Shown here in pieces: positions 38,798-51,418 of a DNA stretch of 64,000 nucleotides (its first letter is position 1; each line of letters opens with the position of its first letter). The notes beneath the pieces were generated by a model. It was not told the origin of the DNA and ran no database searches. It saw only the letters and a program-made list of their open reading frames with translations. This DNA comes from Epithemia pelagica (Eukaryota > Bacillariophyta > Bacillariophyceae > Surirellales > Surirellaceae). Position numbers and translations under genes: made by a program. The DNA lies in the NCBI GenBank assembly GCA_946965045.2, contig OX337241.1, forward strand, positions 2,227,744 to 2,291,743, given 5' to 3'.

Positions 38798-41700
38798 ATG
38801 AGTGACGAGACTCCTACTCCTCCACCCGGTATCGATTACCGCCCCAACCCGCCGAAGATTGGCGGACTGGTCCGAAGCAAGAAGGACGAATGGGTGGCCT
38901 GGACTGGAGGAAAACCCACGTACAAGTGGGATGGGTTAGAGGTAAAGGCGACAGAACCACTGCGAACGATGCAGATACGTACCCTGACAGACAAGAAATA
39001 CTACGATCGTATCTCCGGGCCTGACGAAAAGTACAGCAAGAAGACCGGTGATTTTAGCCGTCTCCAGGATGAAATCAAGCAGCACTTGATTAAACACGGA
39101 ATGGACTCGATCGCATACCTCCCCAATCCTCATGATCCCAAAGACATGTTGTTCATTGTAATCGAGCACCCAAAATATACGATGAGCAAGGTGAAGGAAT
39201 TGATGAAGACGCAGATTGTGAGTTATGACAAGTACAACAGAAACAACGACGTCAGTGCCCAGGACTACTTACTGGACTGTTTGGAAAAGTCCTTTAGGCA
39301 CGAAGTTGAGGACCAGAGTCGGGAAGTGACGTGCTTCCCCGAGCTCTTCATGGTCCTTGTCATCGTGACACATGATTCCCCGCAGCACTGGGAACAAGTG
39401 AAGCACGAGATGCGAGCTCTTGTGCCTCACAAGTACCCTGGCCACGATATTATGGCGTTGACTAAAGATTTTTCAGAAAAAGCGCGACCGTTGATCGCAG
39501 CTGGACAGTACGACCACACTCTGACTGGGAACCTCCTAGCTAACATCCTCAAGACTGAATGGCCTGACACGCCTAAGTTCGACCTACTTACTCTGAACAA
39601 GCGTGTCAATGACGGTATTATCCATATTCGGTTTCTAGATCGCTCTATCGGAGACAGTCATATGAAGAAAGAGCGTCTTTTGTACACAGATGTTATCGAA
39701 GAGGCGAACAAGAAGTACCTAATCTGTGTCAAGGAAGGTGAATGGTCACCTAAACGAAGTTCTCCTGATTCTAAATCCGTCCCCTCGTCGTTCACCGCTA
39801 ACAAGGCTACCGTTTCGAGGACTAAGAAGAAACGGAATTCTATTATGACTCAAGCTAGTCTTAATGCACTCATTCAGACACTTCGAAACCCGCCGGGTTC
39901 CAATCCGGCTCCAAGCAATGGACCAAACACCCAGCCTGGCTCCAATCACCGCGACAGGAAGGGAAAGCCGATTCACAAGCGTAACAACACTCGCGTTGAT
40001 CGATCGCAGGCTCACCCTTGGAAGAAGATCCCTCCTGCTCCTGGTGCACCTGAGCAGCAGACGATCCAGGGTCAGCGGTGGTTCTGGTGTGGTGTTTGTA
40101 CCCGTTGGAACACCTCTCACACCACGGCAAACCATATTGTTGGGTATGAAAAGTCTCCTGGCGACAAGGACAAAGCAAAACCTCGGAATGCCACCCATGC
40201 GAAGAAACTTGAACTCGAAGTATCCGCTTGGCAGACCGAATTCGATCTTGACCAACTTGATCCTCCTGCCTTGCCCGTCGCTGCTTTACCCGACTGTATG
40301 TCCCTTGCCTCTGTGGATTGTTGCGAAGCTCTGATGAATGATGATGATGATTGTTGCGATTCGGTTGATTGTTCCGAAGATTTGGTTGATTGTTGCAAGG
40401 ACACCGTCGACCACTACGTCTTCTTCACCATTTGGGACATGTCACCATCCGATGACAGCTCGTCCATGGACTGCAGTTCCACCAACTCTGGAAACGACGA
40501 TGATGACACTGACCGGACACCGCCTATTCCGTTTGACGAATTGCGCCGCATCCTGTCACCCAACAACAATGAACCAACCGCCACCAATCACAACGATAGC
40601 GACCACAAGGATGATGACAATGAACCATGCACTTGCAACACAGAAACAAAAGAAAAGAAAACAAGCACAAATAATGAAACAGTCTCGATCTGTCGACCTC
40701 ACAAGGATGATGACAGCTCCACTGAAAGTGAAGACAACGAAGATGAGTATGCTGATATGCCACCACTTGTGGCACGAAAACTCACACCAGTTGTGGCAAA
40801 CAAAGACTTACCGAGTTCGGCAAGTAACAAGGAAGAAGAACAAGAAAAGAAAAAGGGAAAGTTGAGTGGATCGCATGCCAAGACACTGTACTTCGACAGG
40901 TGGGACGACATCAATATGTGGTACGGCAGTGACCACAGTCCCACAGACCAACGTACCTTCTCTAGCGTTGAGGCCAACGCAGCTGTGCACGACAAAAGCT
41001 TCGACAGCACCAAGATCGAGCAGGAGGACGAACAGGATAGTGATGAGAATGCTGGTGGTTTGGACACAACCATGGATACACAAGAAGGATCGCTTATCAG
41101 CCATGACAACAGCAGCGACCTTACCCACCTCAAGAACCTGCAAGAAGGACTCCTGGACGACTCGAAGCCGCCAGCTCTTCGGCGACCCGAGATCTCACCG
41201 TTGACGAACCCGACGCCATTGCGCAATGACCAATTCCCGACTCCTGCCACTGAAGCTCTCGAGCAGTGGACTCGAGGTTTTGTACCTCGGCCACGTCCAC
41301 GTGATCCACGCATCTCCATCGAGCAAGAAGCCAACATAGCAAAAAGAGACGGAATGAGGTACGAAAGGGCGCAGTACACGGTGTACGCTCTTCGACATCA
41401 AGAACCAGAACTTACCGTGGCTGTCGCCTACCAGCGAGTCAAGGACGAAGAATGGTTCGTGGGATGGTTCATTGATGGAACCAGAATCCCGAACCATACG
41501 AATCCAGCTCCCGTCTGGCCCGAGATGAGTGTGCACTCAACTCCTCTTCCTTGCCTTCTTCGCTCTCGAATCATGGAGCACCGACCCATTGACCAGAAAT
41601 ATGATCAATTTGTCTCGTTCTTGAATCAGAGTAACGCCACGCCTTCTCCCGTGAATATCTCCGATCCACCGCCCGTCGATCTACATTCAAGAAGCGCAGC

Positions 41701-44700
41701 GTGTGAGACCTTGGAGAACATGGCTGATGAATCTGTCTCATCCACCTCTTTCGTCGACAACAGTCAACTTGGTGCACTGTACGTACCAACAGATACCAGC
41801 GAAACCGACGACGACTCTAGGACCAAAAAGCGCAGCGAAAATCCATTTGCAAAATACTATGCCTGTGCTGTCATGGTGGATCTCGAAGACACCACAAACT
41901 TGCAAGGTGACGATGCTGCAGAAAATGAAGCCGAACTGGCTCGCCATCCTGACACCATGGATGAGCTGATCACAAGTGCGGCCGACCACTTATGGTTTTT
42001 GTATGCTGAGTATTCCCATGCAGCTGACCCGCGACTCAAAGATCTTTTGACTCTTCGGATTCAAAATACCCGTCGCATGATTTGCGACATGTGGTATTTT
42101 ATTCTTGAGTGCGAACAAACACCAGGATCGCCCTACGAACATGCGGGATTGAGTCTCGCACATGATGTAGCCTATGAACTGACGAAATGTGGACCAATTT
42201 CACCACCGTGGTACAACTTGGATCGCCCCTGTCTTACGGTCACTCCCGATCGAGTCTCTTCTAATGACTCCATCTCTACTGTGACTGTTGACCAAGACAG
42301 GTCCTATCCTACAGATGACCACGCGAAGGTTTATATGGCTGCCTTTGACATGTCATACACCGAGTCAACCCGCCGTGGTCGCCCTTACGTGACTCCGCCA
42401 CGCGCTCCCGCGCCTGTCGACACTACTGTTGACTCAAGATCCTTGCGACGTCACATGTTACGTGCTAGCTTCATCACGTTGGTTGTGGTGGTACCCAGTG
42501 TCCTCTATCTTCTGCCATCACCCCAACCCTCCACCTATGCAACTACAGTCTTCACAGACGGAATGGCCTCTCTCATGTCTAGCTTTGGCTACTACTGGAT
42601 GGGAACCAAGACTTTATTTTATGGACTATGGGCTTTGCTCTGGAGCGTTTTGGCCCATCCATCATGCCAACCTGCCTTCTTTTCTTGGCTTTCCTGCTGG
42701 ATTGTTGTTTTGATCTTGCTTCCCAAGACCATTTCACCCGTGACAGGCCATCCTTCTCCTTTGTTCAACTCCACATCGACACCTTCCGTCCACCATTTCC
42801 GTGCCACTCTCCATCCGGTACCTCCGCCCTCTTCTACCTTATCATCTGGTGGATTGTGGAGTGTGGTGAGCAATGGACTGGCCTATGCAATGAGCCGCCG
42901 TTTCCCGCTCATTTACATCCGTTTGATTGTTGGGTCGTTTTGTAAGTTGTTGCATCTGGACTCTTTTGGGTCCACTCACGCTGCTCCTCCGTGTGCACCA
43001 GTCAGTACCCGTCCGAAAAGAGGGAAGAACACTGCATTCCCTTTGAATCACCCTCGTGTCAAGCGAAAGCCGTCGTTTCGATCCGTGACTTCTTCACCGG
43101 CACACAAACGAGCGCGTATGCGACAACGGATGCCGCGGCCAATCCCTCTCCGTCGTCGCGCAACTCCGTACAACAACAACAACAACAACAACAACAACTC
43201 AGCACGTACCAGGTTTAATCCACCCATGGGAACCCGCAGCTCTGTGATTCCCACGAATAGCTACCAGCGCTTCCATTACAACAACCGAACCTCGTTCACG
43301 ACGCCCAACCGTCGTAACAGAAACACCGATAACCACTCACCCACTCGAAGTGAAGCCTTGAGGAGCAACCGACAGTCATCAACCCCAAGACAAGTCTTTG
43401 GTTTGACTGCATACCTTGAGGAACTCCGCTCCCTCAACGCCTTTCAAGTCTTGGGGAACACACGCAACTACGACTCATGGAGGTACATCACTCCTGCTGG
43501 CTTGGAAGCGTGCCTTCAGGATCCAATGGCCTTGAGGAGCGCAATGCCGAATGACGCGTCTTATCCCATCATCTGGGATAGTGGCGCCAGCATCTCCATC
43601 ACCAACAACGAAAAAGACTTCGTGGGCAAGATCGAACCACTACCAAACTTCAAGGTGAAAGGCATTGCCAATCGCATGAAAGCGATTGGCCGCGGAGAGG
43701 TCTTGTGGAGCATCCTTGATTCTTCTGGGAACATCCGACAACTTCGAATTCCTGCTTTCCTGGTACCCAAGACAAGTGTCAGACTGTTATCGACACAGAG
43801 TTTGCTTCAGACGTATGACGGCGAAAAGATTGTGCAAGACGGTAAAACATTGGTACTCACCGGTTTACCTGAAGACACAACACGAACACAAGTCACTGTC
43901 GTTGTGAATCCGCAAAACAATCTCCCAATGTCGTACGGTTACAACCATGAGGAAGTAACCAAGAGTTCGCATGCTCTCAACACAATCGTCAACAAAACAT
44001 CAGAACAAAACAAGAATCTTAGTGAGACACAGAAGGAACTGGTACGTTGGCATCTTCGCCTTGGGCACCTATCGTTTCGTCAAATCCAGTTCATTATGAG
44101 AACTGGAATTCTCGCAAAAACTGAGCAACAGCGTCGTTTGCACACAAAAGCAGCATCACTCACCGACTTACCTCTTTGTGCAGCGTGTCAATATGGAAAA
44201 CAAAAGAGACGTCCATCACCTGGAACCTTGAGTTCCATTGTAAAAGACAGACGGGGAATAACAAAAGCCGAAAATCTTTACCATGGTCAGTGTGTAAGCG
44301 TAGATCACTTTGTATGCTCCACTAAAGGACGCTTATTTACATCCCGAGCCAAGTCAAAATCTTCCGACCTGTACATGGGCGGCGCAATCTTTGTAGACCA
44401 CGCTTCGGGGTACACCTGGATTGGGTTCCAGAGTCATCTAAACACCCATGAGACCCTACAAGTAAAAGACTCATTCGAACTTTTCTGTAGAGATGTGGGA
44501 GTTGTGCCCCTACAGTACCTAACTGACAATGGCTCTGCCTTTACATCGGCTAAATATACGGAGTCCCTACAAAATTTTGCACAAACTTATCGATTTGCGG
44601 GAGTTGGGGCACATCACCATGCCGGTATAGCCGAACGTGCAATACAAACCATTATGTCTATAGCAAGAACGATGATGCTACACGCGGCCATACAATGGCC

Positions 44701-47254
44701 CGAAATGGCTGATCCTTCTCTATGGCCAATGGCAGTCGCACATGCAACTTTCTTAAGTAACCATGTCCCAAGCCTCGACACGGGCATAAGTCCCCATGAC
44801 TTGTTTACACGAACAAGATGGGAGCAACGGAAATTCCATGACTTACACGTGTGGGGTTGTCCCGTCTATGTATTGGACAAAGCCATGGCTGACAGTAAGA
44901 AGCTTCCACGATGGAAGCCCCGCTCCACGCGAGGAATTCTCATGGGCCTAAGTACCCGTCATGCTACAACTGTACCACTGGTACTCAACCCCAATACGGG
45001 CTATATTACCCCTCAATTCCACGTTGTCTTCGACGACTGGTTTAGTACAATTGCCACATCCGTTGAAGACCTTCCTGACCTTACCAGTCACGAATGGGAC
45101 CGACTTTTTGGTGACTCACACTACCAATACATTGAGGACGATGATGATCTCGACTATGAGTCTCCAGCTCCACATGATGTTCTACATCATTCCGACTTTG
45201 GCAACAAACAGACCACTGTAACTCGATCTATTGAGACTCACGACCCCCCTTCCGTCCTCCCTAGTCATTCTAACTCTCCTGGTATCTACCCTCTTAATAC
45301 TTCTGGCTCTGCTCCAGGCGAGAAACCGGTGCCGTTGTCAGAGGGAGTAACCCCTCTTTCTCCATCGACACCCCTTTCTCAGAGGGAAACAGGCCGTACC
45401 ACTCCTACCAAACTACCTACTATCGCAGAGCAACCTTCTCCTATGACCCCTTCTTTGCTTGCACCCCCTTCTTTCGAGCCATCCACTCCTCAGAGGGAGC
45501 AACCACAATCGCCTCGCATCCCTACTCCAGCTCCTACACCTGGTCCAACTATGGTGTCTATGCGTTCCGGACGAACTATTCGACCGCCCAAACGCTATGT
45601 GCAAGACCTATGTAGTTTCCCAGCCTCTGTCCAGTCTAGTGACCTTCTCTCCTTGATGAAAGCTTCCTTATCAGATCCTGACACCCTCAGTTATGATGAA
45701 GCTATGCGAGATAAGGATCTCACCAAGTGGCAGGCTGCAGCCAGCAAAGAAATCCGAGAACTAGAAGAAAAGGGAACATGGGTAGAGGTGCAGCAGAGTG
45801 AAGCAACTACGCGAATTTTACCCGGTACCTGGGTGTTTAAACGCAAAAGAACCCCTGACGGAGAAATTTCCAAGTTCAAAGCACGATATTGCGTTCGCGG
45901 TGACCTCCAGGAGTCAGAGTAAGAGAACTATTCCCCTGTAGTCAACTGGAGTACTATTCGCATTGTACTCACCCTCAGTCTGATTCTAGGATGGGAACTT
46001 GCATGCATTGACTTCAATAATGCTTTCGTGCAAGCCACTTTGAATGAACCCGTATGGATCCATCTGCCTAGAAGATTTCGATCATCGTTAAAAGGAACTA
46101 CATGCCTTAGGTTGGTCAAAAGCCTCTATGGATTGTCATCGGCACCTAGACTGTGGTATGACCACCTAATACAGGCCCTTAAGGAAGACGGATTCCAAAT
46201 GAGTAAACACAACCAATGTTTACTGTACAAGGAAAACATAATCATCTTTCTATGGGTAGACGACTGTGGAGTGTGCGCACCTACAATTACCTTAATTGAC
46301 GAACTAGTTGAACGATTGAAGAAAAAGGGCTTATCACTGGAAAAAGAAGGAAATTTCACCAATTATTTGGGGATCAACTTTGTCCGAGATGAAAAGACCA
46401 ATTCGATCACCATGACTCAAAAGGGACTTATCAACAAGGTAATTGACGCTACCAATATGCAGGACTGCAACCCGAATTGGACCCCTGCTACACAATTAGC
46501 ATTGGGAAGCGATCCTGATGGGGAACCCATGAAAGAGAAATGGCAATACAGCTCTATCGTGGGAATGTTACTGTACCTTGCAACTAACACCCGACCAGAT
46601 ATAGCCTTCGCTGTGAGCCAAGTAGCACGATTCAACTCTAATCCGAAGAAATCACATGCGGCAGCAGTGAAAACTATAGTGCGCTATCTAGCACGCACCA
46701 AGGATAAAGGAACCATCTTTACGCCAACTAAAGATTTCAAGCTAGATTGCTATGTAGATGCCGATTTCGCAGGACTACATGGAAGGGAGCCTCAAGACAA
46801 CCCAGTAAGTGCTAAGTCCAGGACTGGTTACATTCTTAGCTTTTGTGGGTGTCCTCTTATTTGGCGGTCGCAGCTACAATCATCAGTTGCACTAAGTACC
46901 CTCCAAGCCGAGTACCACGCTCTCTCCCAAGCCATGCGAAGTGTGATAGCTACGAGACGCGTGATAGAGGAACTTCTAGCAAACCTAGACCTGCCATTTG
47001 AGAAGCCGACCATCTTCTCTGAAGTATTTGAAGACAATACAGGTGCCTTCTATCTTGCAACTAAGCAAAGATTGACACCTAGGACAAAACACTTCAACAC
47101 GTACTTACACTTCTTCTGGGAACATGTAGGTGATCACCCAGGCGGAGTGAAGGTAAGCATGGTAGGAACCGAGGAACAAAGGGCAGATTATTTCACCAAG
47201 TGCCAAACTCGGGAACTCTTCGAAAAGTGCCTTAAGCTCAATCAAGGATGGTAA
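38798..47254 (+). pseudogene. Copia gag-pol polyprotein with one premature stop
   Basis: One frame of about 2,818 codons from the ATG at 38798 (open to 38579 through non-ATG codons), interrupted only by TAA at 45920-45922. Gag (38.8-39.8 kb) ends in a basic segment with a Cys/His knuckle (CGVCTRWNTSHTTANH, about 40088). A long acidic, Asp/Cys-rich region follows. Three hydrophobic segments lie at about 42460-42530, 42590-42730 and 42898-42950. An Arg-rich part has a poly-Asn run (43171-43198). Protease: IIWDSGASISI (about 43577). Integrase: HLRLGHLS and CAACQYGKQKR, then SVDHF, LTDNGSAF and GIAERA. Reverse transcriptase: KSLYGLSSAPRLWY and the active site FLWVDDCG (about 46250). RNase H: YVDADFAG and LQAEYHAL. 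The premature stop lies just before NYSPVVNW at the start of the reverse transcriptase. Confidence 0.93.
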
Positions 47255-47294
47255 ACTGAGTCTACGGCATGTCGTAATTCCCCAATCACTCCAT

Positions 47295-47303
47295 GAGAAG
47301 GAG
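47295..47303 (+). promoter_or_regulatory. Polypurine tract
   Basis: GAGAAGGAG lies immediately before the 3' LTR, the expected primer site for plus-strand DNA synthesis. Confidence 0.8.
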
Positions 47304-48081
47304 AGTTAAAGTACGGCTAGCTATAGACCTAGAACTACCTTTCGAAGAACAACACCTAGACTCTATGAGAGTACACGTCTACCATGACATAGCTGTGCCA
47401 TCTGTCCTGCAAGCTTGTGCGAACACGTGCGTGGACGGCTGACGAAGCTGAACCATATGTGCCCATGTATGTGACATGTCCGAGCCTGCGGCACAATGTT
47501 CCCTCTCTGAATAACCCTGGTGTTTTGTGATACACATTTACATATGCCCACTACTATCTACAACAGGCAAAAGCCGGACGAGCTCCACTCGGAAGCAAAG
47601 TCCAGGCTATGTCTCACCTAAAACATACACGTCTCCAACTTACAACAAGATTCACCAAAGGATCATGGATACTTGGTTCAAGTCAATAGTTCCGCCTCTA
47701 TCCCTCACAGTTTGAGTATATGGAACAGGTTCTATGCACTAAGAGAACAGGTTCCATTAGTCCCTAAACGTAGAGCGTCTGTAGCGCCTTACCTAGAAGT
47801 CAAAGATGTTTCTTCACCGGGCCCAACGGTTCGGGAAAAGTAAACTCTTTATGACTGAAAGGAAGTAATGAAAGAGCAATCATGAGAAACAAACACTTTC
47901 GATAGAATAAGCTCACTTCTTATAAAAACCTGAAAGTTGTAAGCAACCTTGAGGAAGGAGTCAACCATACTAACCTAGTGCAAGGTGAGGGCCCCATCGT
48001 GTACCGAGTGAACTGGTTGACTACAGAAGTTCAGAGCACTAACCATCACGTCTTACGTTAGTTTTTCTACATACATCAAGT
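47304..48081 (+). repeat. 3' LTR of the copia element
   Basis: 778 bp, the same length as the 5' LTR. Differences seen: A/C near position 13, G/A within CTATCTAC(G/A)ACAGG, and T/C within CTTCAC(T/C)GGGCC. Followed by the duplicated target CGTGG. Confidence 0.92.
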
Positions 48082-48086
48082 CGTGG
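48082..48086. repeat. 3' target-site duplication of the copia element
   Basis: CGTGG, identical to 37536-37540. Confidence 0.9.
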
Positions 48087-48899
48087 TATTGTCGAAATGA
48101 CAAATACATGTTTCAAGAAGATCCGAAACATTTTTGTTTCGGTAGGCAAGCTTTCCAGCAAGAAGAACCAAACGGATCTGAACTTCTTTGGGAAGTTTTA
48201 CACACCAAAGCATCTACAATGCACAACAGAAATCATGTGGTGATGGAAGAGAAATCAATTGGACAACGCAAACTCACTGAACTACACGCATTTACTGGTT
48301 CAGTTCATGCTGCGTACGATTTTCATGATGTCCAAGGTCATGGCTTTCAGGATCTGGTCGAGTTTGCACTACACACCGGATGCACATTCATTATCGGGAG
48401 AGTTGCAATGACAGACACTGACGATCTCTGCACAATTGTGGAAGTGAGTAGAGTCGACCCAGATACAGGTCGCGTGATCGATCTTGTTGACGACTGGATC
48501 ATTTCCGTTGAAATGTATTCGAATCATATCACAATGTATCGTCGCTTCAGAGGCCGTGATCTCCGTGTCTTCTCGAATGAGTTTGCCGTCACCCGATTCA
48601 TCTTTTCCAAGTGTTGTCCTATTCGCCCGGAGATAGTCGGTCATCTCCACGTAAAGGAAGAGGACAATGATCACATGGTGGATTGTCGGGCTCTTGGTTG
48701 TTTGAATGGAGAAGCAACATTGGTTGATCGTTTCAGTAACGGTCTAATCACAACAGAACGTCGTCTCTTTTATGTCTGCAGTAATCCAAGCAAAACAACA
48801 TTGCCTGTGATTGCTATGAATGGCAATCTTCCGTTGTCATCAATTCTTGAAGCAGCTCGTCGCCCTATGGTGATTTACGAGAATCAGGAAGACGATTAA
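48087..48899 (+). pseudogene. 3' part of the ORF split by the copia insertion
   Basis: Continues the frame of 36737-37540 once the retrotransposon and one target copy are removed. 270 codons to TAA at 48899; the first internal ATG is at 48108. Segments such as LTELHAFTGSVHAAYDFHDV and DDWIISVEMYSNHITMYRRF look like a folded domain. The end is acidic. No family recognised. A short open stretch with two hydrophobic segments follows (48905-49105) but lacks an ATG. Confidence 0.65.
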
Positions 48900-50268
48900 G
48901 ATCTTTGCAAGGCCCTGATGTGGCAGTTCTGGGACTAACGATTGTTGCTATGTGTTCATATCTTTGTATTGCAGCAAGTAAAGCACAGGAAGTCTTTGTT
49001 TCATGCGGTGCAGTATGTGTGCTGTGTATTGCCGGCTGGGCTTTGCATGACAGGATATTTCAGAAATACCATTACCATCACAACGACAGACAAACAATAA
49101 AATAGCTTGATTCATGAATACAACAAGTGACCTCCATCATCGAATGCCTTCATGACCTGCACGAATATAAGTGAAGTAGATAGTCATTGACTCAACGATG
49201 ACAGTAGATGATTTTCAAGGTAGTAGTCGAGTCACAAATCACATCCAATTCGGAAGCGATAAAACTGAAACATGTGTGACCAATGTGCGATCAATACGAG
49301 ATTTGGAATGGCGTGATCGCAAGGAATATGTCGTATGACCAATATGCACATCAATATGATATTTGAAGGACATGTGATCTCGAAAGCAAGCTGTCGTACT
49401 TGTATCTTTGTGGAACATGAGAATGAAGTGATGCTCAAAAAACTGGGAGTCACGTGGGAATCCAACACCGCACAGACGACACATGATTTCCAATATGAAA
49501 TTCGAAAACCCAAAATTTGAATGGGTACATGGTACAACTGATCGGGAAAGCAATCATAATTTCAACGGGGAACAGTGTTCATTGCATTGGGGATTGAGGA
49601 ATGAGGAAACCATGGCAAAAATTAGGTGAAACCACCAGAAGAGCGATCATTAGTCGCCCCGAACTCAAAATTATGGAAAGAGAAATACGTGTGACATAAA
49701 CATGACATTCTTCTCTTCGTAGAAAGCCATGTGCGACGTGCGTGACGACGTCTGAGCGAGACAGACCATAGAGGAGTTCTGAGTTCTGAAGTTCATAGCA
49801 TTGAAAAGTGAGCAGTGAACATACTGTCGGTGTATCCTTTTTGGTAGGAATTCGGTGCAGCAGTGCTTTGTAGGTGGAGATTCCAGTGTACCAATATAAT
49901 ATTGTACCAAAGTGTAGTACGTTCGAAACCATGTGTTCCAATGAGATACATTTGGGACAACATTTGCAGTAACTGTTGAAGCCACACTGACATCGACCAA
50001 TCAATCATATACGACAAAACCAATAGTGTGACATTCGGCAATTCCTCAACCAATTTGATCAGTGACAAAAACAAGAGCATGGATGGATCGTATGTGAAGT
50101 CACCTGTGTGAAATGACAATGCAGAGAATCGAAAGTAGTGCGTTGAACAGATTATTGCGTTAGATACACCATTCATATCGCAATGGAATGAATCCAGAGC
50201 AGACGTGTAAGACCATGCTCAGTCACGCAAACAACATTCAGACGATGAATGTTCTTGTTATAAGATCT
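48900..50268. other. Region without supported genes, 3' side of the Helitron-type gene
   Basis: About 1.4 kb. Two diverged copies of a roughly 59-bp unit start near 49274 and 49333 (shared core TGACCAAT-TGC..ATCAATA). Several minus-strand frames (49239-49553, 49793-50176) may be remnants of the helicase C-terminus or of the Helitron 3' end, but no motif is recognisable. No CTRR hairpin terminus was found by eye. Confidence 0.4.
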
Positions 50269-51418
50269 TTAGAAACGACAAATAGATTCCAAAAGATCTT
50301 CTTCGTTTGGACTTATCTTGTTCCCGGGAGGAGCAAGCAATACTTTAATCTTCGCACCGCTATTGAGCTGTTGTTGAGTTGGAAGCTCAAGTAGTAAGCA
50401 GAGTTGTGATTGGAAGAACACTTTTTCCGGGTCGTTGTATGTGACCGTGTAAAGAGTGTTCGGGATGAACATAAGCTCCATTGGTTCTTTGCATCTCTTG
50501 TTGAGAGCTTTTGAGATCAATGCTGATGCCGTTACTCAGTTTGACCCCGTTCTTGATTCCTCGTCTTTAGCCATATGCGAAATGTAGTTCCCAAAGCCCG
50601 ATTGCCTGCGTTTGGAATCCATAACGTCTGCTTGAATGTTTTGACCAGGAGCTTTCTTTCCAAAACAAAACGTTGCATTCTTGGGGATTCGCGGATCGTC
50701 TATTGAATCAACGAAGGTGCAATTGTTTTTGATTAGTGAACGGAAGGTTGTCTTGTCGTCGTCCGTATAATCAGTTGGGAAAATGCGGGTCAGTTTCTGA
50801 ATTTTTTGGAAGTCAACATCGTCCGCTGCTCGTACACTTTCTTGAAGTCGAACAAAAACATGAGACGTTATCATGAATGAGGACAATAAAGGTGGACGAC
50901 CATGAATAGGTTTCAGCTGTAGAATATCAATCGTTGCAAATAAGAGGATACCTCCCATGTACCGTGCATTTTTTTGAATGCGTCGTAGAATGATGTCAAG
51001 AACAGAAAGTAGTTCAGCAGAGATTTGTCCCATTTCATCAAGGATCAACACATCATTCAAGTTTGGCAATGCACTTCGACAGTTTCATTACAGCAATTTT
51101 GGCAAGACGACCGGACGATGTTCCCGAACGAACAGGAACACAAAAAAGGGTGTGTATATGTGTACCACCAAGTTCGTTTGCTCTTTCGCCGAGCATAGCT
51201 GTACAGAAACAATTAAAACCTCTACAAAGGGCATCAAAAAGCAAAAACATGGAGACAGTGGTCTTCCCTGCGCCTGGATCACCAACAAGAGTCACACATT
51301 TCGGGACCTCCATTGACGCGGTCACATACTTATCAAGAGCACGTGTACCGACATGCAAGGCAAACATTTGCTCATCGAAAGATTTTTGTGACTGAGCTGA
51401 TGACTTTGTTATTGACAT
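50269..51418 (-). pseudogene. PIF1-like helicase part of a Helitron-type RepHel, broken into three frames
   Basis: Superfamily 1 DNA helicase remnants that follow the Rep part on the same strand. Frame 51418-51053 has Walker A in VTLVGDPGAGKTTVSMFLL (about 51260-51284). Frame 51069-50536 has Walker B in NDVLILDEMGQIS (about 51021-51056) and PIF1-style LLFATIDILQLKPIHG. Frame 50520-50269 continues with FIPNTLYTVTYNDPEKVF. Adjacent frames overlap or abut and are offset, so each junction needs a small indel to restore reading. The final helicase motifs were not found. In Helitrons the helicase unwinds DNA during rolling-circle transposition. Confidence 0.75.

Larger units (their letters stand above)
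37541..48081 (+). mobile_element. Ty1/copia LTR retrotransposon, 10.5 kb
   Basis: Complete element with two 778-bp LTRs, a primer-binding site, a gag-pol frame in the order gag - protease - integrase - reverse transcriptase - RNase H, a polypurine tract and a 5-bp target duplication. The domain order assigns it to Ty1/copia (Pseudoviridae-type). The LTRs differ at only about three positions by eye, so insertion is recent. One in-frame stop in the reverse transcriptase makes this copy probably non-autonomous. It is inserted into the ORF 36737-48899. Confidence 0.95.

Noticed and set aside
43171-43198. AAC triplet run as an independent microsatellite locus
   Set aside because: It lies in frame inside the copia polyprotein as a poly-Asn stretch and needs no separate explanation.
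48905-49105. 66-codon frame with hydrophobic segments after the split ORF
   Set aside because: It has no ATG start, and there is no evidence of splicing to the upstream ORF.
49285-49300. CAATACGAG, the first nine bases of the element 1 terminal repeat, at about 49292
   Set aside because: The match does not extend beyond nine bases and no related gene lies next to it, so chance is likely.
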